Positions 1-6,208 are shown, numbered from the stretch's first letter. The stretch: DNA of 6,250 nucleotides from Mageeibacillus sp. UBA3708 (GCA_002371375.1 DFIB01000187.1:1-6250); one strand, 5' to 3'. Numbers and translations are program-made. Notes: generated by a model not told the origin, from the sequence alone.

Positions 1-304
1 GCTTCTCAAGCAGTATGTCCGATCCGTGCTCCATGGCATATTTGCCGATCGCGAAATGCAGTCCGGAGGGGACGGTGATAGCCGTGACATCAGGCTTGAC
101 CTTCTCTATTGCTTCCTTATAATCCGTGTAGATCTCAGCCTTGCCCTCGAGTCCTGATTCCCTGAGGAGCTTCACTGCAGCATTCTTATTGGCGTCGCAT
201 ACGCCTTTGAGAACCAGCTTGTCCTTGAGTGCTTTGATGGCTTTGATGTGTTTGACGGATACTCTTCCGCAACCGATTATAAGTACTGTAAGCATATTGC
301 TCAT
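1..304 (-). CDS. Gfo/Idh/MocA family oxidoreductase, N-terminal part (runs off the left edge)
   Basis: Only the first 101 codons are present. The product begins with a Rossmann fold: a hydrophobic strand leads into the glycine motif GCGRVSVKH (residues 11-19), the second strand ends in an acidic residue (VCDAN, Asp37), which in this family usually favours NAD(H), and VPSGLH (78-83) is followed by ILLEK (97-101), the start of the family's EKP motif, cut by the window edge. The family uses NAD(P)(H) to oxidise or reduce sugars, sugar nucleotides, inositols and similar compounds. The GCGR-x-S-x-KH form recalls WbpB-like UDP-sugar acid dehydrogenases, but the substrate cannot be fixed from this part. 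The ATG at 304 is preferred because GGAGG (310-314 complement) lies 5 bases before it; the second ATG at 295 would be too far away. It is transcribed divergently from the rest of the window. Confidence 0.88.
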   Translation of the reverse strand, partial: MSNMLTVLIIGCGRVSVKHIKAIKALKDKLVLKGVCDANKNAAVKLLRESGLEGKAEIYTDYKEAIEKVKPDVTAITVPSGLHFAIGKYAMEHGSDILLEK

Positions 305-338
305 GATAGCCTCCGGTATTAACTGCTCTTGATAGTCT

Positions 339-369
339 ATCATAATTATCTGAATAAGAAATCTGTTAA
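339..369 (-). promoter_or_regulatory. Possible promoter of the leftward oxidoreductase gene
   Basis: Read on the minus strand, TTAACA (369-364) resembles a -35 box and TATGAT (344-339) a -10 box, each five of six to consensus. The spacer is 19 bases, longer than ideal, so this is tentative. The proposed -10 box overlaps the odd palindrome GATAGTCTATC (331-341), which could be an operator. Confidence 0.3.
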
Positions 370-374
370 TAATG

Positions 375-380
375 TATAAT
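375..380 (+). promoter_or_regulatory. Possible -10 element of the rightward membrane-protein/phosphorylase operon
   Basis: A perfect TATAAT lies 22 bases before the ATG at 403. The best -35 candidate is weak (TGAATA at 351-356, spacer 18, three of six matches). A start about 7 bases downstream would give a leader of roughly 16 bases that just includes the ribosome binding site GGAGG at 392-396. The element sits only a few bases from the proposed leftward -35 box, so the two promoters could interfere. Confidence 0.4.
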
Positions 381-402
381 TATCCTTAAGCGGAGGTGGT
401 AC

Positions 403-870
403 ATGATGGAAAACGGACTCAGGCCGGCATCTGAACTTGACGACGAGACGATCGAAGAGATGGTAAGAACATATCTCGGAGGTGTAATGCCTTTCTATAT
501 CATCGGCATAGCTGTAACGGCCGGTTTGGTGGTGTGTGCGGTCTTCAGCCGCAGCAATATCCTGCACGTCATAGCGTGGGGATTTGGCGGTGTTATGTTA
601 CTGTTCCTGATCACCTCGTTGGTATCAGCCCTGATCGCAGCAGGAAGGATCAGGAATAAGCGCTTTGCCTGGACAAAGGGAACTGTCACCAAACACAGGA
701 TCGCGCAATCGGGATTGTCCAGCCACAACGTTTATTTATTTACGGTAATTGACGGCCAATACATGTGCAACACTTGGTGCAATCCCTGGTATGGCAAGGG
801 AACAGAAGTATATTACATAGAGACCAGGTCCAAACTCGGTAATCAGCCCGTCGTGGCCAGGGTCAGATAA
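403..870 (+). CDS. Small membrane protein of unknown function with two transmembrane helices
   Basis: I do not recognise this 155-residue protein. It has an acidic N-terminal tail (residues 1-22, with a DDE and an EE pair), two hydrophobic segments (about 26-48 and 53-80) joined by a very short SRSN turn, a basic stop-transfer patch RIRNKR (82-87), and a polar C-terminal part (88-155). The basic patch after helix 2 suggests a hairpin with both ends in the cytoplasm. The C-terminal part looks beta-rich (FAWTKGTV, then YLFTVIDGQY, then GTEVYYIE), loosely like the small domains seen in DUF3592-type proteins; that likeness is only an impression. GGAGG at 392-396 is 6 bases before the ATG at 403 and 9 before a second ATG at 406, so 403 is chosen. 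The stop is 12 bases before the phosphorylase gene, whose ribosome binding site begins almost at once, so the two are probably co-transcribed. Confidence 0.82.
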   Translation: MMENGLRPASELDDETIEEMVRTYLGGVMPFYIIGIAVTAGLVVCAVFSRSNILHVIAWGFGGVMLLFLITSLVSALIAAGRIRNKRFAWTKGTVTKHRIAQSGLSSHNVYLFTVIDGQYMCNTWCNPWYGKGTEVYYIETRSKLGNQPVVARVR

Positions 871-882
871 CGGAGGTGTCAT

Positions 883-2205
883 ATGTCATTTGTCAACATT
901 ATCGAGAACAAAAGATACGGAAGGGAATTGACCGATGAGGAGATAAAGATATTTGTAAAGGGCGTTACTGACGGAAGCATACCTGATTATCAGATATCTG
1001 CACTCCTGATGGCAATAGTTCTGAACGGCATGTCCGACCGTGAGATGACGACTCTGACACTCGAAATGGCAGATTCCGGCGAGAGGGCAGACTTGTCCTT
1101 CTGCGAGGGCATTCCGGTAGATAAGCACAGCACAGGTGGTGTCGGAGATAAGGTAACACCGTTGCTGCTCCCTCTGCTTGCCACATTCGGTGTGACAAGT
1201 GTTAAGCTGTCCGGCAGAGGACTCGGATTCACGGGCGGAACAATAGATAAGTTCGAATCGATCAAGGGATTTAATACGGCAGTCAGTGCAGAAGACTTCC
1301 CGGCGATGATCAAGGAGACAGGAATGGTTCTGTCTGCTCAGACACCGAATCTTGCACCTGCTGATAAAGTGCTGTATGCTCTCCGCGATGTCACCGGAAC
1401 AGTTGATTCCATACCGCTTATTGCCTCAAGTATTATGAGTAAAAAGATTGCGGGCGGCGCCAAAGCACTTGTCCTCGACGTCACGTGCGGGAGCGGTGCT
1501 TTTATGAAGACTGTTGACAGGGCAGAAGAGCTTGCAAAAGCCATGATAAGCATCGGCAAGCTGGCAGGTATAAAGACAGTTGTTGTAATATCAGACATGG
1601 ATCAGCCTCTGGGAAGGACGTGCGGCAACACTCTGGAGATGCAGGAAGTAATGGAAACGTTGACCGGCAAGGGCGCTGAAGACGTCGTCAAGGTTGTCTG
1701 TACGATAGCGGTCAATTCTGTCAAGCTGGCAGGCAAGACAGGCGGACTTAACGACAAAGAACTGTATGGTGAGTGCGTAAGAAGGCTTACCGGAGGAGAG
1801 GCACTTAAGAAGTATTTCGAGTTGCTGGCCTCGCAGGGAGGTCAGTTGTCGGCAGGCGGTCCCGTATATGTGGAGTTGCCTCATGAAGCAATGCGCGTTA
1901 CTGCGCCCGTTGACGGTTATATCAAGAGTATCAGGGCTGATGCGGTCGGCAATCTGTCGGTATTACTCGGTGCCGGTCGTCAGACAAAGGACGACATTAT
2001 CGATCACGGAGCCGGAATATGCTTCTATGCCAAGGTGGGAACGTACGTGAAGCGGGGTGATGTTATCTGCTCATTGTGCCACGGGATCGACAGGAATGTA
2101 TCTGAGGATCTTCTGTTCGATGTCATGGAGAAGATATACGACTGCTACGAGTTCTCAGATGAGCCTGTTGAAGAGCGTGATCCGATAATTATGGTTCTTG
2201 ATTAA
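883..2205 (+). CDS. pdp: Pyrimidine-nucleoside phosphorylase (thymidine phosphorylase family)
   Basis: This enzyme cleaves uridine, thymidine or deoxyuridine with phosphate to the free base and (deoxy)ribose-1-phosphate, for pyrimidine salvage in the cytoplasm. At 440 residues it is full length for the family. The order is an N-terminal helical domain (about 4-66), a phosphate-binding alpha/beta domain with DKHSTGGVGDK (80-90), and the signature SGRGLGFTGGT (110-120). Then come the nucleoside-binding segment YALRDVT (165-171) and SSIMSKK (182-188), followed by a C-terminal barrel-sandwich domain from about 339. The residues matching E. coli His85, Arg171, Ser186 and Lys190 are all present. 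The segment around RDVTGTVDSIPL resembles Bacillus Pdp more than E. coli DeoA, hence the symbol. Oddities: the usual His of GLGHTGG is Phe116, the Leu of DKLE is Phe124, and the usual DVK before GxGAF is DVT (Thr201). GGAGG (872-876) lies 6 bases before the ATG. Confidence 0.95.
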   Translation: MSFVNIIENKRYGRELTDEEIKIFVKGVTDGSIPDYQISALLMAIVLNGMSDREMTTLTLEMADSGERADLSFCEGIPVDKHSTGGVGDKVTPLLLPLLATFGVTSVKLSGRGLGFTGGTIDKFESIKGFNTAVSAEDFPAMIKETGMVLSAQTPNLAPADKVLYALRDVTGTVDSIPLIASSIMSKKIAGGAKALVLDVTCGSGAFMKTVDRAEELAKAMISIGKLAGIKTVVVISDMDQPLGRTCGNTLEMQEVMETLTGKGAEDVVKVVCTIAVNSVKLAGKTGGLNDKELYGECVRRLTGGEALKKYFELLASQGGQLSAGGPVYVELPHEAMRVTAPVDGYIKSIRADAVGNLSVLLGAGRQTKDDIIDHGAGICFYAKVGTYVKRGDVICSLCHGIDRNVSEDLLFDVMEKIYDCYEFSDEPVEERDPIIMVLD

Positions 2206-2226
2206 TCTCTGTTTGTTCTGTATAAT
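2198..2226 (+). promoter_or_regulatory. Sigma-A-type promoter of the ruvCAB cluster
   Basis: TTGATT (2198-2203) and a perfect TATAAT (2221-2226) are separated by exactly 17 bases. The -35 box overlaps the end of the phosphorylase gene, whose stop codon is at 2203-2205. Transcription should start near 2233, inside the LexA box described next. I see no terminator between the two genes, so read-through from the upstream operon may add to expression. Confidence 0.7.
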
Positions 2227-2235
2227 TAGAACAAA
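2212..2235. repeat. 8-bp inverted repeat flanking the ruvC -10 box
   Basis: TTTGTTCT (2212-2219) and AGAACAAA (2228-2235) are perfect inverted copies around an 8-base centre that holds TATAAT. The right arm is part of the LexA box; the left arm holds an additional GTTC half-site. It is AT-rich and lacks a following T-run, so it does not look like a terminator. Confidence 0.7.
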
Positions 2236-2241
2236 TGTTTT
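2228..2241 (+). promoter_or_regulatory. Putative LexA (SOS) box over the ruvC transcription start
   Basis: AGAACAAATGTTTT matches the Firmicutes LexA consensus CGAACRNRYGTTYC at 12 of 14 positions; only the two outermost bases differ, and both core half-sites (GAAC and GTTT) are spaced by 4 bases as required. It begins 2 bases after the -10 hexamer and spans the expected start point, a position where bound LexA would block initiation. ruvAB is a known SOS target in both E. coli and Bacillus subtilis, which supports the call. Binding itself is an inference. Confidence 0.7.
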
Positions 2242-2252
2242 AGAGGTTGTTC

Positions 2253-2813
2253 ATGAGTGAAGTAAGAAGTTCGGTAATCATCGGCGTTGACCCCGGATAT
2301 GCTATTACGGGATACGGCATCATCGAGAAGACCGGTAACAGGCTGAAGGTAATCGATTACGGTGTCATCGAGACTAAGCCCAAGACCGATTTTGAGATAA
2401 GGCTTCTTACCATCAACGAGAATATCAGATCGCTCCTCGAGATCTACAAGCCTGATTATATGGCAATCGAAGAATTGTTCCTGTCGAAGAATACTACGAC
2501 TGCCATAGGGACGGCCCAGGCGAGAGGTGTCGTGATCGTTGAGGCTGCCAGAGCGAATATTCCCGTCTATGAATTTACGCCCGGTCAGATCAAGCTTGCC
2601 GTAACCGGTTACGGCAAGGCAGAGAAGCGTCAGGTGCAGCTCATGGTGCAGAGACTTCTTGCATTGAAGGAGCTGCCTAAGCCTGATGATGCGGCTGACG
2701 GGCTTGCCGTAGCCGTGTGCCTGGCGAATACGGGCATCATGGCATCAGGGAAGGCCGTCGCAGGCTATCAGTACGGCAGGTACGGTTACAGTAACAAATC
2801 CCCGCTGGGATAA
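2253..2813 (+). CDS. ruvC: Crossover junction endodeoxyribonuclease RuvC
   Basis: RuvC is the dimeric, Mg2+-dependent nuclease that cuts Holliday junctions symmetrically, working with RuvAB in recombinational repair. The 186-residue protein has the RNase H-like fold with all four catalytic acids: Asp13 in GVDPGYAITGYG, Glu73 in MAIEELF, and Asp146 and Asp149 in DDAADGLAVAV (Ala is usual where Gly150 stands). The conserved KNTTTAIGTAQARG (79-92) and TPGQIKLAVTGYGKA (109-123) blocks are intact. The ATG at 2253 is chosen because AGAGG (2242-2246) lies 6 bases upstream; an in-frame TTG at 2247 directly abuts that site and is unlikely. It is the first gene after the SOS-type promoter and is followed by ruvA after 18 bases. 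Confidence 0.96.
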   Translation: MSEVRSSVIIGVDPGYAITGYGIIEKTGNRLKVIDYGVIETKPKTDFEIRLLTINENIRSLLEIYKPDYMAIEELFLSKNTTTAIGTAQARGVVIVEAARANIPVYEFTPGQIKLAVTGYGKAEKRQVQLMVQRLLALKELPKPDDAADGLAVAVCLANTGIMASGKAVAGYQYGRYGYSNKSPLG

Positions 2814-2831
2814 CTTTTACGGGAGGATTCA

Positions 2832-3458
2832 ATGTACGCATATATCAAGGGTGAATTAGTAATCAGGGAAGAGACTTATATCGTAGTAGATAATAACGGG
2901 ATCGGATATCTGATCCTCATGCCGTTTCTTATGTCAGCCAGGCTGGGTGCTATCGGCGAGAATATCACGTGCTATGTCTATCACAGTGTCAAGGAAGACG
3001 GTATATCTCTGTATGGTTTTACGTCTCGTGAAGAGAGGGATATGTTCCTTATGCTCATTACTGTCAGCGGCATCGGACCCAAGGTCGGGCAGACGATCAG
3101 CTGCTATCTCACACCGGAGCAGCTCGCATCGGCCGTTATCGGCGGCGATGTGAAGACGATATCATCAGTTAAGGGACTAGGCAAGAAGTCTGCAGAACGC
3201 GTCATTCTCGAACTGCGTGACAAGCTCAAAGCTGAGGCTAAGGCTCTCGGTGCGAAGGCATCTCCCTCAGGTGAAGGCTTTGTATTCAGTGCAGACCAGT
3301 CCGGAGTATCCAATGATGCCATAGGTGCTCTCGTTATGTTAGGATATAAGCAGCAGGATGCGGAAGATGCCGTTGCCTCCTGCTATGAGGACGGTATCGG
3401 ATTGCAGGATCTTATCAAGAAGTCCCTGAAGATGATTACCGGCAATAAGTTCGGGTGA
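2832..3458 (+). CDS. ruvA: Holliday junction branch migration protein RuvA
   Basis: RuvA binds the four-way junction as a tetramer and loads the RuvB motor. The 208 residues, slightly longer than the usual 200 or so, show the three expected domains. These are an N-terminal OB fold (1-64, starting MYAYIKGELV), a double helix-hairpin-helix region with SGIGPK (79-84) and VKGLGKKSAERVILEL (113-128), and a C-terminal RuvB-contacting domain (about 160-208) joined by a flexible Ala/Gly/Ser linker. The acidic pin that separates strands at the junction centre is seen as Glu55-Asp56 in VKEDGISLYGF, the same numbers as in E. coli. GGGAGG (2821-2826) lies 5 bases before the ATG. ruvB follows after 10 bases. 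Confidence 0.96.
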   Translation: MYAYIKGELVIREETYIVVDNNGIGYLILMPFLMSARLGAIGENITCYVYHSVKEDGISLYGFTSREERDMFLMLITVSGIGPKVGQTISCYLTPEQLASAVIGGDVKTISSVKGLGKKSAERVILELRDKLKAEAKALGAKASPSGEGFVFSADQSGVSNDAIGALVMLGYKQQDAEDAVASCYEDGIGLQDLIKKSLKMITGNKFG

Positions 3459-3468
3459 GTGACATATT

Positions 3469-4554
3469 ATGGATTTTAACGGATATGAAGATGACGAGAG
3501 AGTCATAGAACGTAAGCGGATACTTAGTGACGGCGATGAGAAGACATTAAGGCCTGTTACCTTTGACGAGTATCACGGTCAGAAGAAGGTCAAGGAGAAT
3601 CTCAAGATCTTCATCGACGGTGCAAAGAGCAGAGGTGAGTCGCTGGATCATGTATTGTTATATGGTCCTCCGGGACTCGGCAAGACCACACTGGCAGGTA
3701 TCATCGCAGCCGAGATGGGAGTGGCGCTTCACATTACTACAGGTCCTTCCATCGAGAAGGCCGGAGATCTGGCGGCACTGCTTACGAACCTTAATGAGAA
3801 TGAGGTATTATTTATCGACGAGATCCACAGGCTTAACAAGAGCGTTGAAGAGGTGCTCTATCCGGCGATGGAGGATTTCTGTCTTGATATCATGATAGGC
3901 AAGGGCCCTTCTGCAAGGTCGGTAAGGCTTGATCTGCCGCATTTTACTCTCGTGGGAGCCACAACCAGAGCAGGAATGATATCTGCTCCGATGCGTGACA
4001 GATTCGGCATGATACACCGCCTCGAATTGTACGGGACACCGGATCTTATGGATATCCTGAGAAGAGACGCTGAGATACTTGGTATTAAGATATCTGAAGA
4101 AGGTCTTGAGAACATCGCATCAAGGTCACGCGGAACGCCGCGTATTGCAATAAGGCTGCTTAAGCGTATGCGTGATTATGCGACATATCTCAAGAAGGAC
4201 ATTATCGATAAGGAAGTGTCGGACTTCGGACTCAAGGCTCTGGACATTGACGAGATCGGTCTTGACACGATCGATAAGAGAGTTCTGATGACCATAGCAG
4301 ACGTGTTCAAGGGCGGACCGGTCGGCCTTGAGACACTGGCAGCAACAACAGGCGAAGACCCGGTAACGATAGAAGATGTTTATGAACCGTTCCTGCTGCA
4401 GAACGGCTTCCTTCAGAAGACTCCGAGAGGCAGAATGCTGACGGTAAGGGCTTATGAGCATCTGAGGCTTCCCGTTCCCGCGGAACTTCAGAACAGGAAC
4501 AAGGCGGCTTTTGAGAATCTGACCATTGAGTCATATGCTAATAACGGAGACTGA
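3469..4554 (+). CDS. ruvB: Holliday junction branch migration DNA helicase RuvB
   Basis: RuvB is the hexameric AAA+ motor that pumps DNA through the RuvA-bound junction. The 361-residue protein, a little longer than the usual 330-350, has Walker [10 protein letters not shown] (66-74), Walker [10 protein letters not shown] (114-122), sensor 1 GATTRAG (163-169), the RDRFG segment that carries the arginine finger (176-180), sensor 2 [13 protein letters not shown] (221-233), and the C-terminal winged helix with TPRGRM (318-323). All motor motifs are intact. The ribosome binding site is weak: only GGTGA (3454-3458), overlapping the ruvA stop codon and 10 bases from the ATG. Translation may therefore depend on coupling to ruvA, which would suit the fixed stoichiometry of the complex. 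No better start is visible: the protein already begins near the expected N-terminus. Confidence 0.97.
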   Translation: MDFNGYEDDERVIERKRILSDGDEKTLRPVTFDEYHGQKKVKENLKIFIDGAKSRGESLDHVLLYGPPGLGKTTLAGIIAAEMGVALHITTGPSIEKAGDLAALLTNLNENEVLFIDEIHRLNKSVEEVLYPAMEDFCLDIMIGKGPSARSVRLDLPHFTLVGATTRAGMISAPMRDRFGMIHRLELYGTPDLMDILRRDAEILGIKISEEGLENIASRSRGTPRIAIRLLKRMRDYATYLKKDIIDKEVSDFGLKALDIDEIGLDTIDKRVLMTIADVFKGGPVGLETLAATTGEDPVTIEDVYEPFLLQNGFLQKTPRGRMLTVRAYEHLRLPVPAELQNRNKAAFENLTIESYANNGD

Positions 4555-4557
4555 CCA

Positions 4558-5112
4558 ATGACGATGCTTCTTCATGCATGCTGCGGCCCTTGCTCAATGT
4601 ATCCTCAGGATGATCTTCAGAATGACGGCATATCCTATGATATGCTCTGGTTCAATCCTAATATTCATCCTGAATTCGAGTGGAACAGACGGCTGGAGAA
4701 CCTTCAGAAGGCGGCTGATCACTACGGGGTGAACCTTATGACAGAAGGCGTCTGTATGGAGGATTACTGGCTGTCCAAGTCATATATGGATGAGTATGGT
4801 TCCAGATGTGCCATGTGCTATGACATCAGAATGGATCATACTGCAAGATATGCAGCGGAACACGGATATGATTCTTTCTCCACAACACTTCTGGTAAGTC
4901 CTTATCAGCAGCATGAGGCAATCGTAAGGACATGTGAGAAGAAGGCGGAGTTATACGGCGTTAAGTTTATATACCGTGACTGGCGTGAAGGGTTCCGTAA
5001 AGGACAGAATATGGCAAGGGACATAGGGCTGTACAGACAGAAATACTGCGGATGCATCTTCTCTCTGGAAGAGTCAGAGTTCAGGGATAAGATCATCAGG
5101 AGTTTTGGTTGA
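4558..5112 (+). CDS. queH: Epoxyqueuosine reductase QueH
   Basis: QueH (formerly DUF208) removes the epoxide oxygen of epoxyqueuosine in tRNA, the last step of queuosine synthesis, and is the non-cobalamin alternative to QueG. The 184-residue protein carries the family's cysteine motifs: HACCGPCS (6-13), RCAMCYDIRM (83-92) and YRQKYCGCIFS (159-169), which supply the ligands for the iron-sulfur cluster and the extra metal site. FNPNIHPEFEW (32-42) and TTLLVSPYQQH (109-119) also fit. GGAGA (4546-4550) lies 7 bases before the ATG, and the start is 3 bases after the ruvB stop, so the gene is in the ruv transcription unit. A second ATG two codons in (4564) cannot be excluded. The protein is cytoplasmic and, like other iron-sulfur enzymes, probably oxygen-sensitive. 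Confidence 0.93.
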   Translation: MTMLLHACCGPCSMYPQDDLQNDGISYDMLWFNPNIHPEFEWNRRLENLQKAADHYGVNLMTEGVCMEDYWLSKSYMDEYGSRCAMCYDIRMDHTARYAAEHGYDSFSTTLLVSPYQQHEAIVRTCEKKAELYGVKFIYRDWREGFRKGQNMARDIGLYRQKYCGCIFSLEESEFRDKIIRSFG

Positions 5113-5128
5113 TCCCGGAGGTGATGTT

Positions 5129-6160
5129 ATGTATATACCCGGCTATGTAAAAGGTGTTAATCTTGGTGGCTGGCTGTCGCAGACTCATGATATGTCGCGT
5201 GAACATTACGCCGGTTATATTACCGAGGACGATATTAAGAAGATCGCATCGTTCGGACTTGATCATGTCAGGGTTCCCGTTGATTACATGCTGATCGAGA
5301 ATGAGGACGGAAGTGTCTTGGAAGAGGGATATGGTTATATCGATAACTGCATAACCTGGTGCCGGAGACATGGTCTTCATATGGTCATAGACCTTCACAA
5401 GGCATACGGATATACTTTCGATCCGACGGACAAGGGAGATAAGACGGTTTTCTTCAAGGATCCGTCCATGCAGGTCAGGTATTTTGATCTGTGGAGGAGA
5501 TTTGCAAAGAGATATGCGGGAGACAGTGACGTTGTGGCTTTCGAGCTGCTGAATGAGATCGTGCTGCCTGAGGTCAAGGACTTGTGGAATGATATCGCGC
5601 TTAAGACGATCAAGCTCATCAGGGAATATGCGCCGGATAACTGGATAATGTTCGGCGGAGTTTGCTATAACAGCGTCGTGTCAGTTCAATGGCTTCCTGT
5701 TGTTGAAGACAGGAAAGCTGCATACGTGTTCCACTGTTATGAGCCTTTCCTGTTCACGCATCAGGGGGCTCACTGGGTTGACGGAATGCAGGGTGACTTC
5801 AGGACAGGATATCCAAGGACTCTGGAAGAATACAGGAATCAGGGAAGACAGCTTACTGCTGACCTTGTCAAAGACCTTTATTATGACTGCATAGACAGGA
5901 TCGGACCGGAGTACTTTGAGGGATTGTTTGCGTCAGCTCTGAAGGTGAGTGAAGAACGGGGAATACCGTTATACTGCAGCGAGTATGGCGCTATTGATAA
6001 TGCTGGCAGGGAAGATGTTGTAAGGTGGCTTGGCGATATTCATACCGTGCTGGAGAAGCATAATATAGGCAGAGCGCTCTGGAATTATAAGGAATTGTAT
6101 TTCGGACTGACTTCAGAGGCGTTTAAGCCTTATATCAGCGAAGTTCTGAAGAGGCTGTGA
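5129..6160 (+). CDS. Glycoside hydrolase family 5, CelC-like beta-glucanase without a signal peptide
   Basis: This 343-residue protein is a GH5 retaining glycosidase, closest in my recollection to Clostridium thermocellum endoglucanase CelC, which is the same length. Shared blocks include VNLGGWLSQ (10-18), DHVRVPVDY (45-53), AFELLNE (137-143) and ALWNYKE (316-322). GH5 active-site residues visible are Arg48, His90, Asn142 with acid/base Glu143, His202 and Tyr204, nucleophile Glu285 in YCSEYGAI, and Trp318. A stretch at about 205-265 matches the position of the extra lid subdomain of CelC. There is no signal peptide, dockerin, carbohydrate-binding module or anchor, so it should act in the cytoplasm on short beta-glucan oligosaccharides; exact linkage is unknown. 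The ATG at 5129 is chosen because GGAGGTGAT (5117-5125) precedes it; an in-frame TTG at 5105 inside queH has no such site. The gap after queH is 16 bases, so it is probably the last gene of this operon. Confidence 0.92.
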   Translation: MYIPGYVKGVNLGGWLSQTHDMSREHYAGYITEDDIKKIASFGLDHVRVPVDYMLIENEDGSVLEEGYGYIDNCITWCRRHGLHMVIDLHKAYGYTFDPTDKGDKTVFFKDPSMQVRYFDLWRRFAKRYAGDSDVVAFELLNEIVLPEVKDLWNDIALKTIKLIREYAPDNWIMFGGVCYNSVVSVQWLPVVEDRKAAYVFHCYEPFLFTHQGAHWVDGMQGDFRTGYPRTLEEYRNQGRQLTADLVKDLYYDCIDRIGPEYFEGLFASALKVSEERGIPLYCSEYGAIDNAGREDVVRWLGDIHTVLEKHNIGRALWNYKELYFGLTSEAFKPYISEVLKRL

Positions 6161-6178
6161 GCGGGCCGCCGGACTCAC
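6157..6178 (+). other. GC-rich hairpin overlapping the GH5 stop codon
   Basis: GTGAGCGG (6157-6164) can pair with CCG (6169-6171) and CTCAC (6174-6178), leaving a GCCG loop and a two-base bulge. The stem begins one base before the TGA stop codon. No T-run follows directly, so it is not a classic intrinsic terminator; it could protect the 3' end of the message or be chance. Confidence 0.35.
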
Positions 6179-6184
6179 GTGTCA

Positions 6185-6208
6185 GAAACTGTCAAATAGT
6201 TTCCTTTT
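6185..6208 (+). terminator. Weak candidate terminator after the operon
   Basis: GAAACT (6185-6190) and AGTTTC (6198-6203) form a 6-bp stem with a 7-base loop, followed by CTTTTG. The stem is short and AT-rich and the T-run has only four bases, so strong termination is doubtful. The rest of the final 90 bases shows no gene that I can support. Confidence 0.3.

Noticed and set aside
141..332. A 63-codon plus-strand frame near the left edge
   Set aside because: It is antisense to the oxidoreductase N-terminus, which has a clear Rossmann motif and its own ribosome binding site.
990..1313. A 107-codon open frame on the minus strand inside the phosphorylase gene
   Set aside because: It lies wholly antisense to a gene with unmistakable family motifs and its translation resembles no known protein; it is a by-product of the codon pattern of the real gene.
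2212..2235. The inverted repeat before ruvC as a terminator of the upstream operon
   Set aside because: The arms are AT-rich, the loop is 8 bases and no T-run follows, while the centre is a perfect -10 box of a well-spaced promoter.
2247..2252. TTG start for ruvC, two codons upstream of the ATG
   Set aside because: It directly abuts the AGAGG ribosome binding site, leaving no spacer; the ATG at 2253 has a 6-base spacer.
3563..3895. A 110-codon frame on the plus strand inside ruvB
   Set aside because: It is out of frame with an intact RuvB motor domain, and its Arg/Ser-rich composition is typical of a frame-shifted reading.
4126..4461. A 111-codon minus-strand frame opposite ruvB
   Set aside because: It is antisense to the conserved C-terminal half of RuvB and has low-complexity, Cys/Ser/Arg-rich content without domain character.
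5105..5128. TTG start for the GH5 gene, overlapping the end of queH
   Set aside because: The extra eight residues would encode the strong GGAGGTGAT site itself, and CelC-like proteins begin near the ATG at 5129.
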